Under the pieces are notes generated by a model that saw only the letters and a program-made list of their open reading frames with translations, had not been told where the DNA came from and made no database searches. Below, one piece after another: positions 1 through 8,001 of a stretch of 11,907 bases of DNA (its first letter is position 1; every line of letters starts with the position of its first letter). The stretch comes from Victivallales bacterium (lineage in GTDB: Bacteria > Verrucomicrobiota > Lentisphaeria > Victivallales > SZUA-371): the NCBI GenBank assembly GCA_028691155.1, contig JAQUZV010000042.1, positions 1 to 11,907 of the forward strand. Reading direction: 5' to 3'. The translations under genes were made by a program, and so were the position numbers.

Positions 1-191
1 GCCAATGCCGTGTCCAGCGTCGCCCCGCACCCAGGACAATAGGGTGGGGAAAACAGCTGCAGCCGTTCCCGGCAATTCGGGCACAAGGCATTGTGCGATG
101 ATACCGGCGCCATGCCGCAACCGGGACAAGGAAAAGAAAATGCCAGATCGGCAACAGCGAACACCGGCGGCAGCAGATCGAACCTCATCAT
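1..191 (-). CDS. ComF-family protein, N-terminal part (cut by window edge)
   Basis: Only the first 63 or so residues are visible; the gene runs off the left edge. The translated start is rich in paired cysteines: CPGCG at about residues 22-26, CPNC at 37-40 and CPGCG at 52-56, with an LCPNCRERL segment between them. This is the double zinc-ribbon layout at the N-terminus of ComF-like proteins, which normally continue into a phosphoribosyltransferase domain that cannot be seen here. ComF proteins are tied to DNA uptake and processing in competent bacteria, but many non-competent bacteria carry homologues of unknown role. Two ATG codons are adjacent (191 and 188); the GGGGG run upstream fits the 188 start better. 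The gene begins 29 bases after the nearer tRNA-Glu on the same strand, with no T-rich terminator between, so co-transcription is likely. Another double zinc-ribbon protein is possible, since the catalytic part is missing. Confidence 0.72.
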   Translation of the reverse strand, partial: MMRFDLLPPVFAVADLAFSFPCPGCGMAPVSSHNALCPNCRERLQLFSPPYCPGCGATLDTAL

Positions 192-220
192 CACCCCCAA
201 CGGGATTCAGCGGTAAAAAC

Positions 221-296
<76 letters not shown>

Positions 297-349
297 ACAA
301 TAAATATGATGCCGGCGCTTCGAGACAGACCTTAACGCCAGTTTCAAAC

Positions 350-425
<76 letters not shown>

Positions 426-729
426 GTATGCGTCTCAAAGTGAGGCATTAAAATAATCATCCCTTTATTTTTTTCAAGCGGTAAATGGAAAAAATCATAT
501 AAATTTCGCAATTAACCGTCCGGATTATGTTGCCGCCATTGTTTTCGTTCCATTCCACCCGGCCCGGCCCGGAATCACTCTTTCTCCATTGGAACCGGAA
601 TCGGCCGCGGTGCAAATATCTCCGGTTTTCTCTTCGGTTGTCACTTTAAAAATCGGATGTCCGGGATATATTTAACGGAATTATGCTTGATATCTAAAAT
701 CGAATTAACAATAAAACGCGGAGAAAGAT
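426..729. other. AT-rich divergent intergenic region
   Basis: These 304 bases lie between the minus-strand tRNA-Glu pair and the plus-strand LysM gene. I see no coding frame with support. The left third is AT-rich and holds the candidate tRNA promoter. On the right, TTGATA (687-692) lies 17 bases before AATAAA (710-715), a weak plus-strand promoter candidate that leaves only a short leader before the LysM start. The middle is GC-rich with a repeated GGCCC pattern near 560-572 and no stable hairpin that I can find. Confidence 0.5.
450..477 (-). promoter_or_regulatory. Candidate promoter for the tRNA-Glu pair
   Basis: Read on the minus strand, TTGAAA (472-477) is followed after 16 bases by TATTTT (450-455). 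This would start transcription about 18 bases before the mature end of the tRNA at 425. The -35 box is close to consensus and the -10 box is fair. The call rests on position as much as on sequence match. Confidence 0.45.
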
Positions 730-1308
730 ATGCGACGCCGAACTCTTATTGCTTTATTGGTGGTTGCCGGAACAGGACTGGGGTTCCTGTCGCCGCTGCG
801 GGCTCAGGATGTCACCACCGAAATCAGCCGGATGAAACTGAACATTCAGGAGTCCGAACGGCTCAATCAGGAGCAGATTGCCAGAGTCAGCGGTAGCATG
901 ACCATGATTAACGACAATATGACGGCCGTCGTGACCCAGATGAACGCCATTACCGGAAAAATCCAGGAACTGGAAAACCGGGTAAAACTGCTGGAAGCCG
1001 AACTGGCTCTGGCCAAAAAACAAATCCGGGAAGAGTCCGCCGCCCGACAGACTTCCATGAAAAACTTTGCCACTCAGGTTTCCCGCGAAATAACCGCCAC
1101 GCCGTCCCCCCGTCCCGGTCCCGCCGTCACGCCGCCGCCATCCGCGCCGGCCGGCGAATTCTTTGAATATACGGTTCAGAAAGGCGCTACCCTTTCCGCC
1201 ATCGCCAAGGCATCCGACGTTGCGGTGGAAGATATCTGCCGGGCCAATAATATTCGGAATGACGCGATTATCCGTGTCGGACAAAAGTTGTTGATTCCCA
1301 AAAAATGA
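730..1308 (+). CDS. Secreted coiled-coil protein with C-terminal LysM domain
   Basis: 192 residues. Residues 1-25 form a signal peptide: MRRR, a hydrophobic core (LIALLVVAGTGLGFL) and a likely cleavage after LRA. Residues about 27-120 have a heptad-like, Glu/Lys/Gln-rich pattern typical of a coiled coil. A Pro/Thr-rich linker (about 122-142) leads to one LysM domain at about 145-190, with YTVQKGATLSAIAKAS at its start, an ICRANNI segment, and an ending like IRVGQKLLIPKK. LysM domains bind N-acetylglucosamine-containing glycans such as peptidoglycan, so the mature protein probably sits in the periplasm holding the wall or acting as a scaffold. No enzyme domain is seen. The start has GGAG six bases upstream. 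It is followed after 40 bases by the lipid fusion gene, probably in one operon. A YbgF/CpoB-like role is possible but not shown. Confidence 0.85.
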   Translation: MRRRTLIALLVVAGTGLGFLSPLRAQDVTTEISRMKLNIQESERLNQEQIARVSGSMTMINDNMTAVVTQMNAITGKIQELENRVKLLEAELALAKKQIREESAARQTSMKNFATQVSREITATPSPRPGPAVTPPPSAPAGEFFEYTVQKGATLSAIAKASDVAVEDICRANNIRNDAIIRVGQKLLIPKK

Positions 1309-1348
1309 ATAATGTCAGCAGTAGTATGACGGCGGGGCGGAGGAACAG

Positions 1349-4300
1349 ATGACGGCCCGCCTGGATAAGAACAGTGCCTTGTTGCAATTGGCCGGAGTCA
1401 GGTTTTTCGGCATCGTCAATGCCACGGCGTTTGTCACGCTGGCGTTGTTGCCGACCATAAACGGGAATAACAATTATTTTGCCCTTACCTCGCATCTGGC
1501 TCGAATCAGTATGGCTTTTGTGCTGCCGTTTCTGCTGCTTCCGGGCATTTCCGCCTATTTGGCGGATCGTTATTCCAAACGCAATACTCTGGTGTTTACC
1601 ACTGCGGCGGAAATGGGCATCATGCTGGCCGGGGTCATAACGTTGGTCGGAACCCCGCAGGGACAAAGCCCCGCCCTGATTTACCTGCTGTTCCTGCTGG
1701 GAACCAAGAACTGTCTGTTCCGTACCGCTTTCCTCGGTATCCTGCCGGAGCTTTTTCATAAGAAAAAACTGGGAAAAGTCAACGGTATTCTGACGGCGCT
1801 CGTCTTCTTCGCCATTGCCGTCGGCATGTCCGGCGGATATCTGCTCCAGCACCTGATCGACAGTTACGAACATATTCGGATCAATACCTGCGGCTGGCTG
1901 TTTTTTCTGCTGGCGCTGCTTAGTGGCATTCTCGCCTTTCATCTGCCGGCCACTCCGCCCGGAAATCCGCGGTTGCCCTGGCGCTGGTCCCGGCTGCAGG
2001 ACACCATCGGGGCCTTTACGGCGCCGGCCCGTTTTCGCGGCGCCGGATTTGCCGTTGTCGCCGACCTGATGTTTTTTATCTATGTCACCTACCTTTTCAT
2101 GGCGGTTCTGCTCCACAGCCATATGGTCGGAGCCCATGGCGACGCGGCGGCCGGTCCATTGCCCACGCTGTGCGGCATGATGGTGGGAATCGCCTGCGGT
2201 TGCCTGGTGGGAGGATATGTTTCCCGACATAAAATGGAATCGGGATTGATGCTGCCCGGCGCGGCCGGGATGACGATAATGCCGCTGTTCTTCAGTTGGA
2301 CCGGAACCATGCCTTATCTTTACCACGGGCTGGTCTATTATCCGTGGTTGATGTTGACCATTGCCCTGGCCGGATTTGCCGCCGGTTCCTTTACCGTTCC
2401 GGTGCTGCAGTATAAGCAGGAAAACGCCCCGGAAAAACAGCGCGGCGATTTTTTTGCCATGGGCAACACCATCAACTATACCGCCGTAGTGGTTACCATC
2501 ATGCTGATGCTGGTGCTCGGTGTTTTTGTCAAACTGCCGCCGGCATGGCTCCATGGTATTTTTGCCGTCGCCGTATTTGCGGTTACGGTGTTGGTGGTCA
2601 TCGCCCATCCGGACATCCTGTTTCGTTTCTTCATTCTGCTGCTGACCAAGACGATATATCGCCTGAAAATAAGTCAGGCGGAAAAGATTCCCGAATCGGG
2701 ACCGGCGCTGCTGATCGCCAACCATGTCTCCTTTGTCGACGCCTTTTTTATTTCCGCCTGTACCTCGCGCCGGATTCATTTCATGGCGCACGAGGATTTT
2801 TATCGTTTGCCGCTGTTGTGTCCGCTGTTGCGCTGGGCCGGGTTCATCGAGGTCCCGGCGACGCAAAAGCCCAAACAGATGCAATGTTTGTTTCGTCACA
2901 CCCGCAAGCTCCTGGCCAACGGCGAACTGATTTGCGTTTACCCCGAAGGGGCCATTACCGAAAACGGCATCATGCAGGGATTCAAAAAAGGACTGACTCG
3001 AATGTTGCCCGAAAGCGTCGAAGTTCCGATCATTCCGATACGGCTGGGCATGGTCTGGGGCAGTCTGCTCAGCACGTTTCACGGCAAGCTCAAATTCATG
3101 CCGCCGCATGAACTGCCGATTCCGGTCTCCGCCACGGTCGGGGATCCGATTTCCCCTCAACTTTCCGCCTTTGAGATTCGTCAGGCGCTGTCGGAACTGG
3201 CTGCCGAAGCGGAAATGCCGCCGCGCGAACACGAACGGACGTTGCATTACCATTTTACCCGTCGGGCCAAACGGCATCCGTTCCGCAAGACCATTTATGA
3301 TTTCGAGGGCAATGCCGTTTCCAACTTTTCGCTGTTGGTGCGGTCGTTGCTGCTGAGCCGGGAAATCCGGAAGATCTTTCCGGACGACAATCAGTATGTC
3401 GGCGTCATGTTGCCCAACTGCACGGCCAATGTGGTCAGTATGCTCGGGATCATGATGGCGGATAAAGTTCCCGCCATCCTCAATTTTACCGCCGGCAGGG
3501 CCGCCATGGATGCAGCCATCCGCAAGGCCAACCTCAAATACATCCTGACCAGCCGTAATTTCATCAACAAAGCCAATTTGCCGGCGCAGGACAATATGGT
3601 GTTTCTGGAAGATATCGCGCTGGGAATCTCCCGGGAGAATAAATTCTGGACCTCGCTGACGGCGCTGCTGTTGCCGTCCCGCGAACTGATGAACATGTAT
3701 TCCCCGGTCAGCTACGACAACCTGTACCAGACCGCGGTCGTCCTCTTTTCCAGCGGTTCCACCGGCGACCCCAAGGGGGTGATGCTGACCCACCATAATT
3801 TCAACAGTGATTTCTTCTCTTTCTGGCGCGTGATCGGCTGGCGTAAAACCGACCGGTTGATCGGCAACCTGCCGCTGTTTCACTCGTTCGGGCTGATGGT
3901 TTGTTTCTGGTTCCCGATCATGTCCGGCATGGAAGTGGTTTACATTCCCAACCCGCTGGATGCATCCGCCGTTTGTCGGTTGATTGCCAACTATAAGATT
4001 ACTCTGATGATGGCAACGCCGACGTTCCTTCAGGCTTATATGCGCCGCGCCACCGGGGATCAGCTGAAAACCCTGCGCCTGGTGATTACCGGCGGCGAAA
4101 AACTGCGACAGGATATTGCCGACAAATTCAAAACCATGACCGGACTGGCCCTGGTTGAAGGCTACGGGTGTACGGAACTTTCGCCGATCGTGTCGGTCAA
4201 TTTGTCCAACAGCATGTTCACGCTGGGCACTCAGGCCGGAAAGTACGGCAGTATCGGCGTGCCGCTGCCCGGTATCTGCGTCCGGATCATCGATCCGGAT

Positions 4301-4798
4301 ACCGGTAAAATCCTGCCGGAAAATACGCCGGGACTGATGGTGGTTCGCGCCGCTTCGGTCATGGAGGGATATCTGGACGATCCCGCCGCAACGGCCAAAG
4401 TCATCCGCAACGGCTGGTACAATACCGGCGATATCGCCAAAATGGACTGGGACGGTTACCTTACCATTACCGGACGCCAGTCGCGCTTCAGTAAAATCTG
4501 CGGCGAAATGGTGCCGCATGAGCTGGTGGAAATGGGTATCAATGAAATTCTGGAAACCGAGGAGCGCTGTATTGCCATCTGCGGAAAAAACGATCCGAAA
4601 AAAGGTGAAAAACTGGTGGTTTTTTATTCGCTTCGGGATCTCAATCCCAAAGAAATCATCCGTAAATTGCGGGAGAAAGAGCTGCCCAACCTATGGATTC
4701 CCAAAGCCGAGGATTTTGTCTTTCTGGACCAGATTCCGTTGTTGGGAAGCGGTAAAATCGACCTGCAGCAATTGAAGGAGAAAGCAGCGGCATTGTGA
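1349..4798 (+). CDS. Fused lysophospholipid transporter / acyltransferase / acyl-ACP synthetase (LplT-Aas type)
   Basis: 1149 residues in one uninterrupted frame, with GGAGG ahead of the ATG. Residues about 10-430 are a hydrophobic MFS-type transporter, including the loop LADRYSKRNT at 71-80 typical of the family. Residues about 435-625 are a PlsC/LPLAT acyltransferase: NHVSFVD gives the HX4D catalytic pair (H459, D464), YPEGAIT (531-537) is the glycerophosphate-binding block, and VPIIPI (559-564) follows. Residues about 640-1149 are an AMP-forming acyl-CoA/acyl-ACP ligase: P-loop SSGSTGDPKG (801-810), EGYGCTELS (937-945), YNTGD (1024-1028), hinge GRQSRFSK (1042-1049), and catalytic lysine in GSGKID (K1136). 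In E. coli, LplT flips lysophospholipid inward and Aas re-acylates it; here both are on one chain, a fusion known in other bacteria. It acts at the inner membrane. The lipase gene overlaps its stop, so the two are probably translationally coupled. Confidence 0.93.
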   Translation: MTARLDKNSALLQLAGVRFFGIVNATAFVTLALLPTINGNNNYFALTSHLARISMAFVLPFLLLPGISAYLADRYSKRNTLVFTTAAEMGIMLAGVITLVGTPQGQSPALIYLLFLLGTKNCLFRTAFLGILPELFHKKKLGKVNGILTALVFFAIAVGMSGGYLLQHLIDSYEHIRINTCGWLFFLLALLSGILAFHLPATPPGNPRLPWRWSRLQDTIGAFTAPARFRGAGFAVVADLMFFIYVTYLFMAVLLHSHMVGAHGDAAAGPLPTLCGMMVGIACGCLVGGYVSRHKMESGLMLPGAAGMTIMPLFFSWTGTMPYLYHGLVYYPWLMLTIALAGFAAGSFTVPVLQYKQENAPEKQRGDFFAMGNTINYTAVVVTIMLMLVLGVFVKLPPAWLHGIFAVAVFAVTVLVVIAHPDILFRFFILLLTKTIYRLKISQAEKIPESGPALLIANHVSFVDAFFISACTSRRIHFMAHEDFYRLPLLCPLLRWAGFIEVPATQKPKQMQCLFRHTRKLLANGELICVYPEGAITENGIMQGFKKGLTRMLPESVEVPIIPIRLGMVWGSLLSTFHGKLKFMPPHELPIPVSATVGDPISPQLSAFEIRQALSELAAEAEMPPREHERTLHYHFTRRAKRHPFRKTIYDFEGNAVSNFSLLVRSLLLSREIRKIFPDDNQYVGVMLPNCTANVVSMLGIMMADKVPAILNFTAGRAAMDAAIRKANLKYILTSRNFINKANLPAQDNMVFLEDIALGISRENKFWTSLTALLLPSRELMNMYSPVSYDNLYQTAVVLFSSGSTGDPKGVMLTHHNFNSDFFSFWRVIGWRKTDRLIGNLPLFHSFGLMVCFWFPIMSGMEVVYIPNPLDASAVCRLIANYKITLMMATPTFLQAYMRRATGDQLKTLRLVITGGEKLRQDIADKFKTMTGLALVEGYGCTELSPIVSVNLSNSMFTLGTQAGKYGSIGVPLPGICVRIIDPDTGKILPENTPGLMVVRAASVMEGYLDDPAATAKVIRNGWYNTGDIAKMDWDGYLTITGRQSRFSKICGEMVPHELVEMGINEILETEERCIAICGKNDPKKGEKLVVFYSLRDLNPKEIIRKLREKELPNLWIPKAEDFVFLDQIPLLGSGKIDLQQLKEKAAAL

Positions 4799-5502
4799 AA
4801 AAAATTCCACATCGGCCGGGCCGTTCGATCCGGACGTTCCGCCGTTATCAGCCGACCGCCGAAACCGACAACGGCGACATCGTCATCATGGTACACGGAC
4901 TGATCCGTCGGGGCCGCTGTATGTCCCATCTGGGTCGCCGCCTTTGTCGTGCCGGTTATACCGTCTATCTCTACGATTATCCCTCCACCCGGAAAAGGAT
5001 TGCCGCTCACGGTAAAGACCTGCTGGTTTTTATGGACGATGTGGCGGCGGAATCCTCCGGAAAACGGCTGCATTTCGTCACGCACAGCATGGGCGGCATT
5101 ATTACCCGCGAGGCGCTGGCGCTGCTGTCCGCCCGGAAAACAGGAACCCTGCCAACGCAAGACATTGGCCGGATTGTTATGTTGGCGCCGCCCAATCATG
5201 GTTCGGATATCGCGCGGAAGGTGGTCCGGCTGCTGCCGTTTTCCCGCCGTCTGATCAAGCCGCTGGAAGAACTGAGCAGTGCTCCGGATGCTTATATCCA
5301 TCGGGTGCCGGTACCACCGCCACGGTTTGCCGTCGGGGTTATTGCCGGCAAGTTCGACGGCAAGGTTTCTCTACCTTATACCCGGCTGGACGGGATGAAA
5401 GACCACGTGGTCATCAACGCCGCCCACTCATTCATCATGTACCGTCGCCAGGCCAAGGAGCAGATCCTTCATTTTCTGCGCGAAATGCGTTTTCGGCATT
5501 GA
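4795..5502 (+). CDS. Alpha/beta-hydrolase, lipase-type
   Basis: 235 residues starting at GTG, which overlaps the upstream stop codon in GTGA; a GGAG lies 14 bases upstream. This suggests translational coupling to the lipid fusion gene. IVIMVHGL (29-36) carries the oxyanion HG, THSMGG (96-101) holds the nucleophile S98, and APPNHGS (131-137) is a segment common in bacterial triacylglycerol lipases and related esterases. The acid is probably D188 in GKFDGKVS and the base H211 in NAAHSF. There is no signal peptide or membrane span, so it should be cytoplasmic, though the Arg-rich N-terminus might touch membranes. Given its neighbour, a phospholipase or lysophospholipase role in lipid turnover is an inference. 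The substrate cannot be read from the sequence. Confidence 0.88.
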   Translation: MKKIPHRPGRSIRTFRRYQPTAETDNGDIVIMVHGLIRRGRCMSHLGRRLCRAGYTVYLYDYPSTRKRIAAHGKDLLVFMDDVAAESSGKRLHFVTHSMGGIITREALALLSARKTGTLPTQDIGRIVMLAPPNHGSDIARKVVRLLPFSRRLIKPLEELSSAPDAYIHRVPVPPPRFAVGVIAGKFDGKVSLPYTRLDGMKDHVVINAAHSFIMYRRQAKEQILHFLREMRFRH

Positions 5503-5503
5503 T

Positions 5504-5526
5504 GGTGTTTTTTCCCGGAAAACACC
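5504..5526. terminator. Stem-loop after the lipase gene
   Basis: GGTGTTTT (5504-5511) and AAAACACC (5519-5526) form a perfect 8-bp stem with a 7-base loop, beginning two bases after the lipase stop codon. It sits between convergent genes, where a terminator is expected. No T-run follows on either strand, so it may work with Rho or only protect the mRNA 3' end. Confidence 0.4.
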
Positions 5527-5611
5527 GGAGGAAATACCCAAGGGCATCCGGTTGAAGTCGGTTGAAGGGGGGATATGGCGGGGCGTAATTCGGAATGATC
5601 GGGGGAAATGC

Positions 5612-5956
5612 TCAATGTGACGGGGTCGACAATGCCGCCGCCGCCGCCTCCGGGGTTATTCCCTCGGCTTCGACCAGCTTGTGCCGCGACGTCGCCCCCA
5701 CCCGTAATGATACCGCTGCTTTGGGCAGGTGCAGTCGTTCCGCCAGAAATTTAAGCAGGGCGGCATTGGCTTTCCCCTCGACCGGCGGCGCTTTCAGGGC
5801 GATTTTCACCGCGCCGTCATGAAGTCCGCCGATGCCTTCCCGACCCGCCCGGGGATGAATCCGGCAGGGGATAATCACGCCCCGGGAAGTCGGTTGCAGG
5901 ATTGCCGCCAGTTCGGTGGCGGAAACCGGCGGCCCGGCTTTTCCCGCGGCGCCCAA
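5612..5956 (-). CDS. DUF167 / YggU-family protein
   Basis: About 114 residues if translation starts at TTG 5956, two bases after the ftsH stop codon (TGATTTG). The family's hallmark is APPVEGKANAALLKFLAERL with VGATSRHKLV further on, giving the DUF167 pattern G..IPCRIHPRAG...G...DGAVKI. YggU-like proteins are small, widespread and of uncertain biochemical role. An in-frame ATG at 6085 would overlap the ftsH 3' end by 128 bases and add residues unlike the family, so it is unlikely; a GTG at 5878 would start at the domain edge. The chosen start has only a weak GGGA upstream, and translation is probably coupled to ftsH. The domain assignment is sound; the start is not. Confidence 0.82.
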   Translation of the reverse strand: MGAAGKAGPPVSATELAAILQPTSRGVIIPCRIHPRAGREGIGGLHDGAVKIALKAPPVEGKANAALLKFLAERLHLPKAAVSLRVGATSRHKLVEAEGITPEAAAAALSTPSH

Positions 5957-5957
5957 A

Positions 5958-7922
5958 TCAAATCCCGCTTTGGAATTGCGGATGACTGGAAGCTTCCGGT
6001 TCCGGCATATGCAGCAGCTCACGGATCTGTTTGCCGTCGAGCGTTTCCTTTTCCAGCAATTCACGAGAAAGGGTTTCCAGATCATTGCGCCGGGTTTCGA
6101 GAATACTACGGGCGCGCTGCTGGGCTTCGAGCAACAACCGTTTGACTTCCAGGTCTATTTCCCGCGCCGTCTCCGGGCTGTACGCTTCAAACGGCGTTCC
6201 GTCGCGGCGGACATACAACGGCTTGTTCTGATCCAGATAAAGTACCGGCCCGAGTTTTTCATCCATTCCGAACGTGCAGACCATCGCCCGGGCGATTTTG
6301 GTGGCATGTTCGATATCGCTGGAAGCGCCGCTGGTAATATCCTTGAAGACGATTTCTTCCGCTATGCGGCCACCCATCAACACCGCCATTTCATCGAGGA
6401 ACTCACATCGGCTCTGGGTATAGGAATCGTCTTCCGGCAACGTCATGGTGGCGCCGAGATAGGCCTGGCCGCGCGGAATGATCGTCACCTTGTGGACCGG
6501 AGTGGCATACTGACAATTCATGGCCACCAGAGTATGTCCGGCTTCATGATAGGCGGTCAAACGGCGTTCGCGCTCACTGATCTTGCGGCTGCGGCGCTCA
6601 CGACCCCAGCGGACTTTGTCGCGGGCCTCTTCCATATCGGCCATCGTCGCCGCATCGCGGTTGTTGCGGGCCGCCAGCAATGCGGCTTCGTTGACCAGAT
6701 TGGCCAGGTCGGCGCCGCTGAACCCCGGAGTACCGCGGGCGATTATGTCCAGATCGACCTTGGTGTCGATTTTTATATTTTTCGCATGAACCTCGAGAAT
6801 TTTCCGGCGACCAGCAATATCCGGCAGGTCGAGAACAATCTGCCGGTCGAAACGTCCCGGCCGCAACAGGGCCGGATCCAGCACATCGGGGCGGTTGGTC
6901 GCCGCCAGAACGATTACTCCGCCCTGGGTTTCGAGACCGTCCATTTCCACCAGCATGGCGTTGAGCGTTTGTTCCCGTTCGTCGTGTCCGCCGCCCATCC
7001 CGGAAAAGCGGGACCGGCCGACCGCATCGATTTCATCGATAAAAATCAAACAGGGACAATGCCGCCGGGCCTGTTCGAACATGTCCCGTACCCGGCTGGC
7101 GCCGACCCCGACGAACATTTCCACAAAATCGGAACCGCTGATCGAGAAAAACGGCACATTGGCCGCGCTGGCCACTGCTTTGGCCAACAACGTCTTCCCG
7201 GTTCCCGGCGGGCCCATCAGCAACGCGCCTTTGGGAATCTTGCCGCCCAACAGTTTGAATTTGAGCGGATCACGCAGATATTCAATGATTTCCTGAACTT
7301 CTTCCTTGGCTTCGTCGGCGCCGGCGACATCGTCGAATCCGACATGGAGTTCTTCCGGCATAATCATCCGGGCTTTGCTTTTGCCGAACTGCATCGCCCC
7401 TTTGCCCGCCATTTTAATCTGCCGGGAAAAGAGAAAATAAATCAAGCCGATAATCAACAGAATCGGCAACAACGTCACAATCATGTTCGGCCACCAGGTG
7501 TCACGATTGTGCACTTCGACCTTAACCTGGGGATAGGATGCCAGCAGACGATTGAAATCCTCCGAGTAAATCACCCGGCAATGGAAAAAATACTTTTCCG
7601 CCGGTTTCAACGCCGTCGGAGGTACCGGTTGCGGCGCCGTCTTTTCCGTCGCCACGGCATTCTTATCCTTATGGTACTCTCCTTCCAGAATAAAAATCCG
7701 ATCCGTTTCCGGTGTCACCACCACGCTCGCGATTTTTCCGGCTTTGAGCGCTTGCTCGAAATCACTCTGATTCCACTCGGCCACCTTGGGCGACGGATAA
7801 TATTTCAAATAAATAAGGACGCAAAAAAAGGCGAAGATCAGCAGCCAGATAACAGCTGCCACCGGAGACTTGCGCGGTCTCTGCTCCTGTGACGGATCGA
7901 AATCGGAGTCGTTGTTACTCAT
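5958..7922 (-). CDS. ftsH: ATP-dependent zinc metalloprotease FtsH
   Basis: 654 residues, normal length for the family. It has an N-terminal cytoplasmic tail, membrane span 1 (about 20-40), an external domain with a Pro/Lys-rich stretch (about 88-108), span 2 (about 147-166), and then the AAA+ module. Walker A is GPPGTGKT (237-244), the pore loop is FVEMFVGVGASRVRDMF (266-282), Walker B is LIFIDEID (292-299), and the second region of homology is ATNRPDVLDPALLRPGRFDR (341-360). The protease zinc site is HEAGH (459-463), with the third ligand probably D536 in SSDIEHA. FtsH is a hexameric inner-membrane protease that removes damaged membrane proteins and, in some bacteria, LpxC. The only plausible start is the ATG at 7922, and the preceding bases (TTTTTTATTC) contain no Shine-Dalgarno sequence. 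All catalytic residues are present. It lies downstream of the FHA gene and just before yggU. Confidence 0.98.
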   Translation of the reverse strand: MSNNDSDFDPSQEQRPRKSPVAAVIWLLIFAFFCVLIYLKYYPSPKVAEWNQSDFEQALKAGKIASVVVTPETDRIFILEGEYHKDKNAVATEKTAPQPVPPTALKPAEKYFFHCRVIYSEDFNRLLASYPQVKVEVHNRDTWWPNMIVTLLPILLIIGLIYFLFSRQIKMAGKGAMQFGKSKARMIMPEELHVGFDDVAGADEAKEEVQEIIEYLRDPLKFKLLGGKIPKGALLMGPPGTGKTLLAKAVASAANVPFFSISGSDFVEMFVGVGASRVRDMFEQARRHCPCLIFIDEIDAVGRSRFSGMGGGHDEREQTLNAMLVEMDGLETQGGVIVLAATNRPDVLDPALLRPGRFDRQIVLDLPDIAGRRKILEVHAKNIKIDTKVDLDIIARGTPGFSGADLANLVNEAALLAARNNRDAATMADMEEARDKVRWGRERRSRKISERERRLTAYHEAGHTLVAMNCQYATPVHKVTIIPRGQAYLGATMTLPEDDSYTQSRCEFLDEMAVLMGGRIAEEIVFKDITSGASSDIEHATKIARAMVCTFGMDEKLGPVLYLDQNKPLYVRRDGTPFEAYSPETAREIDLEVKRLLLEAQQRARSILETRRNDLETLSRELLEKETLDGKQIRELLHMPEPEASSHPQFQSGI

Positions 7923-7939
7923 GAATAAAAAACTTTTCT

Positions 7940-7968
7940 GCTATATTTTGATTGTGCTTTTACGGCAA
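7940..7968 (-). promoter_or_regulatory. Candidate ftsH promoter overlapping an inverted repeat
   Basis: On the minus strand, TTGCCG (7963-7968) and TATAGC (7940-7945) are separated by exactly 17 bases. Each box matches four of six consensus positions. The -35 box lies inside one arm of the inverted repeat at 7960-7994. A start here would give a leader of only about 11 bases before the ftsH ATG, consistent with the missing Shine-Dalgarno sequence. Weak, position-supported call. Confidence 0.3.
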
Positions 7969-7994
7969 CAGCCCGTGACGGTCCGTTGCCGTAA
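7960..7994. repeat. Perfect 10-bp inverted repeat between the FHA gene and ftsH
   Basis: TTACGGCAAC (7960-7969) and GTTGCCGTAA (7985-7994) are exact reverse complements around a 15-base centre. As RNA on the minus strand this makes a strong hairpin just after the FHA stop; as DNA it could be an operator over the candidate ftsH promoter. There is no T-run after it, so it is not a classical intrinsic terminator. Confidence 0.65.
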
Positions 7995-8001
7995 TATTAT
8001 T

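Noticed and set aside
657..896. A 79-codon plus-strand frame overlapping the LysM gene start
   Set aside because: No ribosome site and it overlaps the signal peptide of a clearly supported gene in another frame.
1268..4519. A 1083-codon open frame on the minus strand opposite the lipid fusion gene
   Set aside because: Its translation is His/Gln/Arg-rich with no recognisable domain, and it mirrors the well-supported plus-strand gene. Such antisense frames arise from GC-biased codon use.
5612..6085. The longer ATG start for the YggU protein
   Set aside because: It would overlap the ftsH 3' end by 128 bases and add about 43 residues unlike the family; the TTG start at 5956 fits better.
5916..7892. 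A 658-codon plus-strand frame opposite ftsH
   Set aside because: No domains, biased composition, and it lies wholly over a gene with all FtsH motifs intact.
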